This document shows, one piece after another, positions 43,190-57,070 of a stretch of 64,000 nucleotides of DNA. The DNA is taken from NCBI RefSeq assembly GCF_014851395.1, contig NW_024043372.1, positions 11,026,469-11,090,468 of the forward strand. The letters run 5' to 3'. The notes beneath the pieces are model-generated. The model was not told where the DNA came from and did not search any database. It was given only the letters and a program-made list of their open reading frames with translations. The position numbers and the translations under genes were made by a program. Position 1 is the stretch's first letter, and every line of letters starts with the position of its first letter. Source of the stretch: Micropterus salmoides. Taxonomy: Eukaryota > Chordata > Actinopteri > Centrarchiformes > Centrarchidae.

Positions 43190-46100
43190 TCTGAAATGGT
43201 TTTACACTTCTCAACCTTGCATGCATTTGATTTTCACATTGAGGAAATTCCGGATTATAGTTTCTTCAAAGGCATCCATCCCAATAGTGTGACACCCTGA
43301 AATGTCTGAGACAGAGATAAGCCACATGTGAGAGAATAACATACTCTGAGCATTAGCATACATGCCAACAATTGCTTTTCAGGTAGATGTGTGAAAGAAA
43401 ATCATCTCTTTGACATTTTGGATGAGCTAAACAGTGGTATTTGCAGTGAACCACTCATCGGAAATCCATTAACATATTTTGTTAACGACTTGCATCTTCA
43501 GTTATGGGGTTTTCCAAGATGGCTTGTTGCTCAGACCCAAGGGGTCAACCACACGCTATATGTCTCCCACAATGCAAATAATGCAGCAGAATCTGTAACC
43601 ATCATGACAAATCTGTCCTCCTCCACTGCCACCACAACGGCCTCTTGCATGAAAAGTGGTATTGGGTAGAATCAAGGAAAACGTCCTGAATAAAATTACT
43701 TCCCTTCGCCTACATGGCTAAAATGCATTTGCTTTCTCAAGCAGTGATGCTACAAATGATGAAATCAAATGATAAAGCCTGTGATTAGTAGAGACAAGTA
43801 AAGGCTTTGGGCAAGGAAGTTCAAAAAGTAGAGTAACTTCCCTTTCTACCCTGAAGTCCTTCATACGTAAATATAGGATGACTTGCTGATGTCTTTTGCT
43901 TGTGTGGGAGTTTGAAGAAAACTCTGACTCCCTCAACAGCTGGTGGTTTGCAGAGATAGGAAAATGAGGAGAGAAACTTTGCTCAGAAAGGTCTCCCAAG
44001 ATGGGCTACATAGAGAAAGTATAACTTTTAGATGTTTAATTTAAAGTTAGCATACAGTATTGTCAAATAGTGTGTTCTCTTACCAGAAATGTTATCTGTA
44101 AATTATATTTTATATGATATTTTCATGGTTGTATACTTGATATCAGAGCCTTATTTTCCTTGAATTAGTAGCCAGAATAACAGGAATTTCTTGACGGGCT
44201 TTATCAGCAGTTTCACTACATTCTCCCCTCACTGTTTCCTACATGCTAATGTGGATTATGCGATTTTGCTTATCGTGTTCAAACATGGCTGCTGAGTAAT
44301 AACAATTGCTCTGCCACTGTGTCCCAGCATTAGCCTCCTTATTAAATACTCTGAGAAGTACCTTGTATTCTATACATGACACTTATCTCTGCATTCATGG
44401 TTCATCACAGAGGGCTTAAGCTTCCAGAAGTAACACTGTGCACAGGTGATTTTTCATACAGACATTCTGATTCTTTGCACTTTTCTTTCTTTTTGCCAGG
44501 AATGAGCATTTTTTGGTGAACCTGAGCAAATGGAATTATTCAACGCCACTGTGACCTCAGTTTGAAAAGATAAAACACTGGCTGCCCTTGTGTTTTTCTG
44601 TGTTAGCATACAGTACATACAGTATATCAAGGTTATGTTATAAAGAAACATGGAGGGTCAGCATGACTTGCATTAGCAGTAAAATATGACAAATCTGAGA
44701 TAACATTGGGGATAGGGGGAAAACAGTATTGTATATTTAGGAAAATGAAATGGGGACATAACACTGAAAACATTATTTAAAATATGTGTCTTCAGTGAGC
44801 AACCCTTAGTAATGTACCTCTTCATTCTAACACGCTAGGAATCATATTCTTTAACTTTTTAAGTAAAGCCCCATTTTTACACTTACACTGGACTCTCAGT
44901 ATGTAGTAACTGTAAATATTCAGTTTTGCCTTTTTTGTTTAATTCTTCTGTTCCTTATGTCTAGAAGTATTCAATGCCATCTACTAAGCAGTGAATTCAG
45001 CAACGCAGAGGTTTCATGAAAAGTCCAGTTTAGGCATGAAAAAAAGGAAGAGATGGTAAAAGAGAAAAAAACTCTAATCTGCACATTGACGTCACTCTGG
45101 ATTGGCTCAAGCGGTAGAGATGGGAGTAAGGGAGGATTGTGTGGGCTATGCATCTCATGACAACAGATTATTTCCTTTAGTGCATGGTGAATTTCTCCAT
45201 ATGAGCCACTGAGCGACTCTCTTCCCTTGGGATTGCATCCGTACATTTTCTATCACCAAATAAATCACAAAGACATCAATTTCCAGTCACAGGAGCAGGT
45301 CTTAGTGAAATTTCACAGATAGAGTCAGTCTATGATAGGACAAGTCTCTGTTCATCCTATAACATCTGTCATTTACATTCATCAGCAAAACTTTGATTCA
45401 CCGCAGAACCTGTCTTGCTAGTTCAGAGAATGAATCTCCTGAATATGTGACATGAATTATATAATGACAGAAACAGCAATTGTGCATAGATCATAGCTTG
45501 CATTAGTTATGATTATTTTACTTCACTTAATATTGCAAGGTTTCTTTACTCCTGGGGTGATTACATTTAATTTTTTGCTGCTTGCTTTTACATTCTGACT
45601 TTTTAAAGCATCGATGATCTAATTTATTCTTGCCCAATAAAACTGTCAGTGTTAATTTAACTTTGACAGTGATGGGTGTGTATGCCTTTTACCTGTTAAC
45701 CTCTTTGGAATGAAATAGACCATGCTGTAATGACTCCTCACAGGTGGTTGCTTGTATTACAGTTATGCTTGGAGGAGCTAACCTGTAGTATTAAGGTATA
45801 TTATTTGGAGTCAAGGTGTGAATCTGTTCTCTTCTGATTGCAATCTCTTGAGGTCTGCAAGCATGAACTTCAAAGCTGTTTACACTTTGAACTTTGCTTT
45901 TACACAACGACAATTATAGTTATTTTTGAAAAGCACATCACTCATAGTACAACGTTGTATTCAATTTTCTATTTTGTGGCCATTATTAATAACTTAAACT
46001 ATATTGAAGCTCTAACTCTCCATTATAATTTTCTTAAATATAATTTTATTTCAGCTGGATAGCTTTGTAATTGAAATGTTGAGCAAATGTTTGTCAAATG

Positions 46101-46870
46101 TCTGTTTTGCTTAAGTGTGATTTCTGGAAAGGGAACACACTCTCCGTTTAGCCTTAACTATCAACAAGTGCAAGTCCCACAATTTGGTGCTCTCTCAAAA
46201 CTTTTTTACATGATTTTTTTTCTGTGCATGTACCATTGCAGGGTATAGATATAGAGACCATCGGCTGCAGTATCACTTTTGAGTTTTACATTTTGCAGTA
46301 GCTGTGTCAGAGCTCACAAATTGAAACCCCACATTGAGTAACTGTTGATGCATTAGCATCATGTTGTTTTGTAGAACAAAGGCAATACAAGTCATAACCG
46401 TATGAGTTTATGAAGACTGCGTGTTGTGTAAATAGTTTTCTAAGGAACAGCGCTTGAATGGCATTTTCTGGAACATATGAGCAAAATTAGGTTGACTGAC
46501 GATATGGTGAATGTCCATATCAATTAATGTCACTTGTGGAATGTTGCCCAGCTCTAGTCCTCAGAAGTATTTGTTCAGAGCCTGAGAGAAAGTGCTGCTT
46601 GAGAGGGTTGCCTAAGCATTTCTGTCTCCCTTCATTTATCATTTTTTAATAATAACCTTTTGAGGATAATAATCCTCAAATGATTTATCTGACAGATGTC
46701 CATTTTCCTGTAAAGACAGTGCCCCAAAGAAACTTTGCTACACACAGATTCTAATTAATAAAATTTGATTCATTCTGATTAATCTAGTACCTGCTATTAC
46801 GCTAATTTTATTGATGTAACCCAACAACACATACTAGCCTTTTTATTTTGTTCATTCCCTAGATTACATC
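43190..46870. other. Non-coding stretch, no gene recognised
   Basis: No exon or repeat family recognised. The frame at 43,391-43,669 (92 codons) and the minus frames at 43,718-43,999 and 44,971-45,246 have no domains. Confidence 0.5.
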
Positions 46871-46876
46871 AACACA

Positions 46877-48400
46877 TTTTCAGTCTGAACTCGTCACATA
46901 TGGACACTTGGTCAAGACTCCTTGGCAGCGTTTGTTATCATATGTTACATAGTTTACATAGTTATCAACAATAAATATGCAATGTCTAGACTTTCAAAAT
47001 AAATCTTGTGTTTAATGTTGTGAAATAGCACATTGTTAACATTAAATGTTGCAGTTTTGTTAAGTTTAGGCACAAAAAGTCGCTCCAGACTGCGACCATT
47101 TTTTCAAAGTGTGCGAGTTAAAATTTAACGTGGTTTCATTTGTGCGAGTGCAAGGTGATCATTAACACCAAAGTGCGAGCACACTGTGCGAATAAAGACT
47201 GCAACCTACCGTAATCACTCCCGCCCCGCCGCTAATCATTCAAAACATAGTCTGACCGTGAGTACCTGGAGAAATCCCGGTGGGCGTGTCGCACTTCGGC
47301 CGCTTGCGCAGCTCCTTTTACAAATAGTGAGAGAGATGCTTCGGCAGGTGAAGTGGTAAAACAGAAGGCAGCAGGGAGAAGATAAGCAAGATTTGTGTTT
47401 GGCTAGTTGGCTATTTCAGATGCCTTTTGCTGAAACGTTCAACTGTTCGTAAAGTTGTGCTCGACAATGTCATATTTCTTCGACCAACCAATCACAGCCT
47501 GAATAGGGCTAGACATTAATATGGATTTGACTTGCTACAGCAAACTTGTGATGAATTGATTTCTGTGCATGCATGAATGTTATGATTACTGAGGAGCATG
47601 AACAAATTAGACAGTAACTCAACCACCATGTAGACTAGAGCATTTTTCTTATACAAGCATTTAATGACTGAAAACAACCCACAAAAAACTACTGTAACTG
47701 GAATTAATATTACACTAGTGATAAGATATATAGTATACTAATTTATGAAATGATAATCAATAAAGTAACATTAATATATCAATATTATCCCAACAGTATA
47801 TTAATAAATAAAAATTATATTTTATTTCTAAAATACGAATTCATGCATTTATACTAGTTCCTCTGCAATGGACAAATGTAGATTTAGCCAGAGCTAGGAT
47901 GGAAATCAGGTTGTTGTGGTAAGAGAGGTGTGATCTGCTTTATAATGTAAGCAATGATTGCAGGCAAATCTAAAGTTGTTACCCGGGTCGACACAGTTTT
48001 AGCTTGAAACTTTGAAGTTGCACAACAACAGTAACTAAGGAACACAATACCTGCAGGCCCCTCCCCACTTCTTATCAGCAGTCATTGATTAATACCTGTG
48101 TCAAAAAAAAAAGAAAAAGTGGTGCGACCGAATCATGCACCAGTGCAACCTGTGGAAAAATTAGTCTGGAGCCCTGCCAAAAGTTTTTAGGTAGGTTAGG
48201 TTTAGGAACAGATCATGGTTTGGGTATAAAATAACTATTACTAACGTGACTTAACTTACTTAAGTTAAGTAACTCTATTTACAATACTTACATAACTTCC
48301 GTAACTTCCTTAAAAACAGTCAATGTTGACATTTTGTTTCACATGGGAAACAAAAACTGGGTCTCCTGGGCAAAAAGTCTCAGCACAATGTAGGCTATAT
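46877..48400. mobile_element. Second copy of the palindromic-ended family, split by a hAT element
   Basis: Left end text CAGTCTGAACTCGTCACATA, TGGACACTTGGTCAAGACTC matches the 39,759 copy. Interior text AAGTTTAGGCACAAAAAGT stops at 47,080 and resumes at 48,177 with CCAAAAGTTTTTAGGTAGGT, followed by CATGGGAAACAAAAACTGGG, which also occurs in the right half of the 39,759 copy. The right end is missing. Confidence 0.65.
47081..48176. mobile_element. hAT-type element (GCTCCAGACT ends)
   Basis: The left end CGCTCCAGACTGCGACCATT and the right end ATTAGTCTGGAGCCCTG are inverted over GCTCCAGACT. The flanks CAAAAAGT (47,073-47,080) and CCAAAAGT (48,177-48,184) match in 7 of 8 bases. TGCGAGTGCAAGG and GTGGTGCGACCG occur just inside the ends. 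The left tip seems to have lost about three bases. No transposase frame recognised. Confidence 0.7.
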
Positions 48401-48409
48401 GTTAGTAAC

Positions 48410-49470
48410 GGTGTAAACATATAACCAATGACAGTGTTACCTTATCAACTATGTCTTTTGGATGATCTTAATATGAAGCAGTTCTTACTTTGATATAATT
48501 TCAGCAATTAAGCCTCTGTGCTCATGGCATTTGCAAGCTGTTTGTTCGGAACATTATTAAGTTAATTGCTCTTTGATCCAAGTTCACTGTACGTGCCCAG
48601 ACAGTGATTTACCTAGGTAATGGAATATATGAAGTAATCAAGTATCCCAAATGCTGATCCCCTGTGCTGATTGTCCTAAGTAAACGGGTAACCAAGCCCA
48701 ATATGCTACCCTGTGTTATATATGAATTCTTACTAAGTTGAGATTCTACGTATCCAGACTGTAGTGAAAGTGATGAATATGAGGAGGAATAGGGAGAATG
48801 AATGCTTGCGCAAAATCTTTGGCTCTGATGCAGCAGAGTAAAGTCAGCCCTCGGCCATGGATCAAGTTTGTGCTGAAACACCCCCACTGGATTGTATTTA
48901 ATCAAACTTAGAGAGCAGCATGGGGAAGAGATGGTAATAGGGAAAGGGAGTAGGTGGAAAACGGCCTGGAGAGCTGTGCACTTTAAGTGTGTAGTACGCA
49001 GATTTGCAGACTGGGAATCTCTCTTTCTGAGCTTTCTTCATGAACAAAAACTATACTCTTTTGAAGTCAAGTAAAATAAAACATCCCCAGAATCCTGATT
49101 GGTACAGATCAAGCCACTTTTACCAAATGCATGTAGGGTTTTTAAAATCTAATCTGTTTGTGCATGAATGAACTGCAGAGAATAACAAAAAGATGAAATC
49201 ATAATTTTCTGTTCATGAAATACACATTTACAGTGTATGAAAGCAAGCAATGTAAACAAAGTCATATTGGGTTAAAGCCGATTGAATTTCATCAATTTCT
49301 GAGATGTTTTGTAGGTGCAAACTGACGCTGATGGTTGAAGATTCTTTTTGAACCTCAGTAGTGAACTTTGTTTTCATGCTGGGGAGGAATAAAGACTGTC
49401 CAAACCTTCAGTCTGACATTTCAGTTGCCATAAATATTACATAAAACATCATAGGAAACTATAGGCTTAC
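48410..49470. other. Non-coding stretch, nothing recognised
   Basis: No gene or repeat recognised; open frames to 98 codons lack domains. Confidence 0.4.
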
Positions 49471-49478
49471 TGAACCCA

Positions 49479-49625
49479 TTCTCATCCCCATATGGATGCT
49501 TGCTACACCCTTGATGTCACTTTTTAATGCCCTGGGTACCATTTAGTGTTGTTTATTCACACGTAGGGCTCTGTTTTCAAGTTAGCAAGAATAAATATCC
49601 AATGTAAGGTCAAGTTAGCAATTAT
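49479..49625 (+). repeat. Left-end fragment of the palindromic-ended family
   Basis: TTCTCATCCCCATATGGATG, then TTTTTAATGCCCTGGGTACC and CACACGTAGGGCTCTGTTTT, matching 39,759-39,880 in order. Only about 145 bases remain. Confidence 0.7.
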
Positions 49626-49629
49626 GCAT

Positions 49630-52270
49630 ATGGCTTACTTCAGCTGTGCAGCTGCTTTATAAAGACAAAAACATTACTAAATATTGCATTCAACTAGGCA
49701 TTGGCAGATCCTCAATATAATATAATATAAGAATCTGGATTGGGATCAAATAACTTATTTGGACATTCCTAATGAATGATGTTGCTGCTGCTAAAATTAC
49801 AACTTTTGGAGCAACACCACTTCTGGCCTTTAAGGGTAATGTTGCCATCACATTAATGACTTTGTTTTACTATGCATTTATGTAGTTATCTTGACAAGCC
49901 TGGATAATATTTTTACCGTATGTATGAAATGTTGGTTATGCACCTGTTTGACAAAAGCAACAGCAAAGTTGAATTGAATTGCTTTCCTGTCATTTCAGCA
50001 GTTTGATTTACGTACCCACTCAGCTGTTCAGTTTCCTCATGTGGCTGCTTCTTCCAAGGGGAGTTGAATGTAAGAGAAAGCTCACATTAGTCCTCGTCAC
50101 AGCTGACTGAACATTAGGCTACATTCTGCAGGATAGTGAGACCTCCATCATGTCATAGTAACACTAAGGGATAGAAAATGCCAGTTTCAGAATGTAGTCA
50201 AATTGTAGATTCAATAGAGTGTATTATCAGTTTTGTTTGCCATTTTATCTAATCCTCTTGGATGCAAACCCAATGAATATGTATGCCCAGCCTCCATCCT
50301 GACTAAAAATGAGAAGAATTCAGTGCATTTTGACTTCATTGAAATTCAGTGAAATGTCCTTGATATCAGATGTTGGACATCTGATGCCACAACAACAAAA
50401 CAGATGTTATGTGATTAAAAGTAACCCTATGTTGCATTTTTATATCTTTATTTAAAAACATAGAGGGCAGTGCTGTATATGTTGGTAGGCTGAGCATGAA
50501 TCACTGGGAGATTATTGTGGTCGACTGACATTCTTTCTGTTGTTTGCTTTGAGGGATGGAAGAAAGGTTTGTGCTTTAGATTCCTACAATAATTTTGTCA
50601 TCACAGTCAAGTAGAAATGTAAAAATAGGCACCATTAGCCATTTTAGAATATGTAAATCATCTTCTTGCACAAAAGATTCTATGAGATTTAGATCTAGAA
50701 TTAAAGCGTATTGTTAAGTAGACATCCGTCACCCTCCAGAGACAGTCGGGTGATATGTATGTCTCATCCCTTCTATTCCTCCTTTCCATCCCATCCAGCT
50801 ACTCTCCTGACCACACTGACAGTTTTCAGGATAATAATTGTAGAATAAAGTGTAAGATGAATCGTGTCAGTTGTAGGGCTTGACCATACATAATTCCTAC
50901 TCTTTGACCATTCCATCTGAGATGCACAGTGATTAATATTAATTATATTGCTTCTCCACCAATGAGGAAAGACAACAGCTGACAAAAGGATAATACTATT
51001 CTAAGCCAGAAAAAGATCTGACGGAAACAACATATTTATTCTTTTGTTTATGATCATACATTGTGGGACAAAAAGTTAAAATAACTTTGGATGTTAATGA
51101 TATGCCCACTGGAGATTTAAACAAGACCTGCTAAGGTAATGCAACCAATGTATAGGCAAATCTCACTCAATCATGCAGAGTTAAAGGTTGTGAAGGAAGA
51201 AATGAGGCAACCTGCTGCTTTGCCTGCTGTTAGACTCTGAACACATGCTGTAAAAATATAGCTTAAGGAAAGATGAAAAATATCAACTTACTCATCACAC
51301 TTTAAAGACACACTACCTCTTTTTTATTAGGGATACCTAGATATAGTCTACTATGTTTCGTCCCCTGCATTTACAGTATATACACTCTATTATTGTATGC
51401 CTTTTAACATGTTTGAATTGTGAAAATAAATTAAGACAAGTAGACCTAAAAGAATGACAATCATCACATACTATATGATACTATAACTAAGAGATTATAG
51501 TATCATATCAAGACGTCCCTAGGTTCCATCCTTTTATATAATATAGAAAGGTACAAGATGGGGATAGAAATGGATAGAAATGGATGCATAAAGCACCTTG
51601 TATCTTATTGACATCAGTACTTTTGGTGCCCCCATTAAGGAGTGCAACACAAATGCATGCACACACAATAAATGCAATGCATGCAAAGCCTACATGCGTT
51701 ACACATGCATAATATGTCTATCCAATGGACACTGGCTAGTTTGCCCCACACTGAATCAATATTCTCAAATCAGTCCTGTCTGACAGTGTTGCATTTACAT
51801 TTTGATGAATAAAGCAAAAAACAGAATGCAGGAATTTACTACTAGTGAGTAAAAAGACTAACCTGTGGAGGACTCAGCTAGTATGAATACCTTTCACACA
51901 CACATCTGTCATCTTCTGATGTAATTGCTTTACAGATGGGCTTTTCAGAAGGAATAATTGTAGCTTTAAATTGTTTTTCTTGATCTATTAAGTCACTTCC
52001 ACTTCTGCTGGATAGTTGGTTAGCAATATTCCTATCAGGGAAAATACAGAAGTGGCATTGTGGTATCTGTAATAAGGGAAAATCCAATGTCGGGGTGTGT
52101 CGTGGCCGCAGTGCAGTGGCCGGAGGTCGGGAGACGTGGCTCTGAATCATTGTACTGAAGTATTGTATTGTATGTGTCCCCTATAGATAACACCGGCTTA
52201 TCATATGCTGTGTACCAGTACATGAAGTGTGGACCAAGTTGTGAAAATGTCATGCAAATAAAATTATTTT
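49630..52270. other. Non-coding stretch with one AT-rich hairpin
   Basis: No gene recognised. A perfect 14-base hairpin is at 51,473-51,508. ATGCATGC-rich text lies at 51,650-51,715. Confidence 0.45.
51473..51508. repeat. Perfect 14-bp hairpin
   Basis: ATATGATACTATAA (51,473-51,486) and its exact reverse complement (51,495-51,508) separated by the 8-base loop CTAAGAGA. Confidence 0.9.
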
Positions 52271-52285
52271 TGTTACAAAGGGCTT

Positions 52286-53560
52286 ACATCCTGTTTCCAG
52301 TTGGTGGCGCTATAAAATTGAGTGAATATTGGCGTGTAGATGTCTTCAGGGTGGGACTCTTATCAAACATGTAAAGTTCGGTACATATCTGAGCATGTAC
52401 ACTGAAGTTATATCAACTTCCTGTTTCACGGGAATCATCGATATTCAACACCACGCCACAGACACACCCTTCAAAGAAAACTTACAGATAGTACAACTTT
52501 TCATTGTCAATGACTTGAGACTGCATTGCAAAAGTTCGAGTTGATCAGATTATATCTGTTAGAGGGGTTAATATGTAGTATTTTAAAGTATGTAGTATCT
52601 TAAAGCATGGAGATTGTAAACAGTAAAAAATGGGCTGAAAATGCACTTTCAAATCGAAATGGCGGACTTCCTGTTGGGTTGAGGGTATAGCTCCAAGAGG
52701 CTTTATTGTGCTTCTTACCATGATATATGTGCAAGTTTCGTGCATTTAGGTGAAACAGGGTGTGGGGGCTGCTTCATTGAAGTTTCACTTCCTGTGACCA
52801 TTAGGTGGCACTATGAGTTTGAGTGAAAATTGGCATGTAGATGTGTTCAGGGTGTGTCCCTTGTCAAACATGTGAAATTTGGTACAGATCTGAGCATGTA
52901 CAGTGAAGTTACAACCACTTCCTGTTTGATGCCGAAGCATCAAAATTCGATGCCATGCCACAGATACGCCGTTACGCAAAAACTCAAAACCATCACAATA
53001 AAGCATCATAATTGTCTTAAGGGTTGTCTGACATATTTTTGAAGAGTATGTGGATAACGTGCTAGGAGTATTTCATTACAGCATAAAAGTAATCACTTCC
53101 AGTTGCCAGTAGGTGGTGCTATGACTATTAGTGAACATTGGCATGTAGATGTCTTCAGGGTGGGACTCTTATCAAACAATAACAATTTGATACAGATGTG
53201 AGCATGTATAATAAAGTTACAACAACTTCCTGTTTCACGGCGAGCCATGGATTTTTGACGCCAAACCATGGACACGCCCATTAGCGAAAACTCACAACAC
53301 AGTTTTTCATCGTTTATGCCTTTAGTTTGAACAGCGGAATTTTGAAGGCAATCGGATTAATTCTCTAGGAGGACTGTTAAAATCAAAATGGCATGCTTCC
53401 TGTTGGGTTTAGGGCATCGATCCCAGAGGCTTTTTTGTACGTCTGGATATATTTGCCACAAAAATAACGAACATTTCGGTGGAACGTGGCCCGGGTGATG
53501 CTTTTTAGGGGGCGCTAGCAAGTCATTTTGCCATGCCCATGCGCAACAACCATATGACAC
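52286..53560. repeat. Array of diverged GTGGCGCTATGA-type repeats
   Basis: Three diverged copies of a unit of about 220 bases start near 52,286, 52,786 and 53,092. Each has TTCCNGTT/TGGTGGC-CTAT near its start, then GGCATGTAGATGTCTTCAGG, GTGGGACTCTTATCAAAC, TGAGCATGTA and AACTTCCTGTTTCACG. Two copies of a second unit (AAATGGCGGACTTCCTGTTG, then CTCCAAGAGGCTTT) lie at about 52,657-52,780 and 53,388-53,560. The pattern A-D-B-C-D suggests an old higher-order tandem duplication. Open frames seen in parallel in the copies are by-products of the repetition. This type of repeat is widespread in teleosts; I cannot name its family. Confidence 0.8.
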
Positions 53561-53569
53561 ATAAATTTC

Positions 53570-56500
53570 AACCACGCTTGAATTTTGTGCAAAGCATGTT
53601 GATTTTGAGCATGTTTAAGCCATGAAAAATGTGATTAATTTGGGGAAAAGAACTCCTTGCATTTCAATAGGGTCCTCGCATGTGTCATGCTCAGTATAAT
53701 ATTACAGCAGAAGGTGTTGCAGTGGAAGTAAGACTAGAAAAGGAATGATAGGAGGTGGACAGGGACAGGATTACAACTGGTGACCAAAGCACGCATTTTC
53801 AGTGCAGTAAAGAAAGTTAAATCCTACAGTAGATTAAAATCTGAGATGTTCTTAAGGACATAAAGAGATTGATAAGCGGGTGTAATTATGAAGAGAATCG
53901 TGAAGGCTGTGACTCTGCTGTTCCATGTTCCATGTTTTAATCAAACAAAGAAAGCTTTGTGAATTCCTTCATATGTGTCTCAATTGCCAGTTTTGCAAAA
54001 GCAAGGTGAATTTGCACCAATGTTATTAAGAGGCTGTATTGTCCATAGAACCCATTGCCAAAAGCCTTGTAAGAATTATTTTAAGACATCTTTAGAAGTA
54101 TGTGCTTTTAATCATTTGGCAGAACAAATATTGTGAAATTGTATAAATGTGAATAATTATTTCAGCAATTTTCATTCAATGAATTTATTCATCATATGGA
54201 AATAGGAAAAGCAAATAGCTGGAGAACTAATCAAATGCACATTCAACAAATGAAACATAGAGCATCACTGAGAGAATAGAAACCCTGGGAGTGTACTGCA
54301 GAATGTTCTACTAATAATATGACATGTGTAAAATGTTAAGCATAGTTAATATTGTAAGTCCAGAAGAGTTCATAGCATTAATGGTCAGAAATCATTACAC
54401 AAAATCTGTCATTTTCTTTTGACTGTGCTAAAGCAGCCATTGTACATTCATTACATATGAAGAGCACATAATAATGACAGCAATTACCATAACTGTCTGG
54501 CTAGACAGTTCTTTATGGAAAAGAAGCTTATGCACAATTGTTTTTCATGTTTTTGTATGCTTCTTAACAAGAGGTGGAGAAACATCAGACCATCAATGCT
54601 CTGCAAAATGTCACATCTTTAAAAAAAAGCATACATTTATTGATGTTTTTTTTGTTTGTATTAGAAAATATGGCAGATACTGTAGATTTTCCAAGTTTGG
54701 CATAAAATGCCTCATTAGGCATGATGCAACATTCACTGCAATTCTTAATGTTGGGAGACGTGATATAGTTTAAATACGAGAATAAAGGCACACATTTTCA
54801 GACAGTACATCATGGGAGACATTTATATTTTTGTACTCAGCTGTTCACATGAAAAGTGACAGAAATAGTTGTGAAATAAATGACTACAAAGAGCTAGAGA
54901 AAAGTTCAAGTTCTCACCTCTGCACCTCTGGCCAATCACGGCATGAAGAGGGTGTGAATCTCAGATTGTCCGTTTGACAAAGTTCCAGAATTGGGCGGAC
55001 ACTACCTTCCTCCCCTCCCCCCAACCCCATCAGAATACTGTGGGTGGAGGGGGTTGCCGAAACTATTTGCCCATCTGACAAGCACTTCTGGTGGAGTATA
55101 CGTGCCACTTAATCCTAACTAAATTGTAATCATTGCGGTGTCAGATGAGTCTTAATTATTGAAGTGGTGTTTGTTGCCACTAAACTTTAGTTGCCACACT
55201 CAGATAGTGAAAGAATATCTTATTTATATACACTAGCACTCAGTTGCCAGTTGTCAGATACACCTACATGGCTAAAACAAATGCAGTCAAATACAACAGT
55301 TCAACAATGAATCATACCTTCATGAAGATTATAACTGTCAGTTTTTGTTGAAACTATTTTAGAGAGGCTTTAATTCCATTTTATGGTCATTTTGGAGGAT
55401 GTAGTTTGTGATGCTGTTGAATTAATGAAAACTGCACATTGCTACGTGTTGATGTATTCACTAAAGTAAAGAGAGAAAGCAGGCTATGTTATCTCTTCTG
55501 AAGAGAGGACCACTCTGGATCAGATTTCCTTGTTCAGCTACAAATAAGCATGTAATATATCAAACAGCCACATCAGCCAGAAGAACTGCGCTTTCATGTG
55601 AGGCGCATGGCCTTGCTATTTAGTCAAATGCGCCTCTTCCTTTCTGCACATTCATTAAAGGAGGGATTCTGCAAATGGTGGGATGAGATTTGATAAATGT
55701 GGCTGATTATGCATTCTGTTGGATTTACTAGCATTCACAATTTGCAAGGGTCAGTTTTGTATTTGTATTTCTCCAGCTCTCAAAAGAAGGTGCAAATCTT
55801 CCCTAAATGAAAGCTGTGGTGGAGTGGGCTTTTTGTAACCGATTTTTATTATTACTTTGTATTTAATATGTATTTAAATAAGGGCAGTTGAAGTTAAAGA
55901 ATAAAAATAACAACAGTTTCTTATAGAACATTAGAACTGGATACAATATTTTCTACAATACAATAATTTACATTTTCTACCACCAACGAGGTGATGTCCA
56001 ACGACTACTATTGTTATTCCACTTTTTAAAGAGACTCCTGCACTACTACGGAGTATTATTACCTTGGGATTGTTGAGTGACATCAGCTGTATCAGTGCTG
56101 TCTGCCTCCTCCAAAGGCTCTGGAGTGAGTGTCTAGAGACCAGCTACTCCATTCTTTTTCCTGTAAGCAACCTTTTTTTCTTTTGTTTGTTTATGTCATT
56201 CCATTTCCTTTTTCACTTCCAAAGAGTATGTAGTAACTTCCAGTGCATTAATTTTATGTTCAGTAGATGCCCAGATAGGTTTACTCAAGTGGAATTGCAG
56301 CCTTATAAAAAGTTATTTCAGTATCACCAAACTGTATTTCTTTTGTTTTTGAGTTTGTTGATGTCTCCACCTTTGGTAGATTCCAGCACTGTATGACATG
56401 TTTGAGCTCTACCACACTTTGCCCTAAAGGCAGTCTTTTTGCTTAATTAGCTGCTGCCTTGGTAAATTAGATGCTAATTTCACACAGACTTTGGGCACTA

Positions 56501-57070
56501 ATGCCATGAAGACTATACATTGCAGTAGCATCTTCTACGTACTATAATCTTGCCTTTTATCTTTTATTCAGTGCAGTATTGTCACTGGTGTGCACACTTT
56601 ATCCATGAACATTTTCCCTAGTACAGATAAACTTTTGATAGATGTATTTTGGTAAAAAAAAAAAAAAAAAAAAAAAAAAACATATTTCACTATTAAACCG
56701 GTCACCACGAGGTATGTGAATTACTTTATCATAGGTCACTGTGTCATTATTTATGGAGAGTGATTTTGATGTTGAAACTTTAAAATTTTCGGTACATGCC
56801 AAAAGTGGCCAGTAATTTTTGGTACTTGTGAGTGCCATGAACCAAATGCCATTTAGCTCCTTTTCACAGTTCACAGTTTTGTGAAGGCGCAGCAGACATC
56901 TGTCAAGCCAAACGAAAACGATAGCACAACAAATTAAAAGCAGAAGAGCAAATTTTGAGTGTGAACTGAATTTTTAAGTGTTTATGAGTGTGAGTTATTG
57001 TTGAGGCTCCTCAGAGCAAAGCAACTACCATCTAGAAGTCAGTGTCAACAGATAATGGCTGCTGAAAAAG
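53570..57070. other. Non-coding stretch, no gene recognised
   Basis: A dispersed-repeat piece (ATTTTGGAGGATGTAGTTTG, 55,390-55,409) related to 15,797-15,830, and a poly(A) run at 56,654-56,680. A C-rich patch at 55,000-55,030. No coding exon recognised; the 110-codon frame at 56,064-56,396 has no domain. Confidence 0.5.
56654..56680 (+). repeat. Poly(A) run of 27
   Basis: Uninterrupted A run with no SINE or LINE body recognised upstream, so its origin is unclear. Confidence 0.9.

Noticed and set aside
43391..43669. Possible exon after CAATTGCTTTTCAG
   Set aside because: The frame begins with a stop-containing stretch after the acceptor, shows no domain, and lacks a convincing donor.
52329..53281. 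Similar short frames on both strands (e.g. 52,329-52,544 and 52,830-53,042 plus; 52,785-53,009 and 53,093-53,281 minus)
   Set aside because: Their similarity comes from the underlying repeat array; no shared stop/start pattern or domain indicates coding.
52286..53560. CRISPR-like regular repeats
   Set aside because: Units are about 220 bases, diverged and irregularly spaced in a vertebrate-type genome; nothing resembles repeat-spacer structure.
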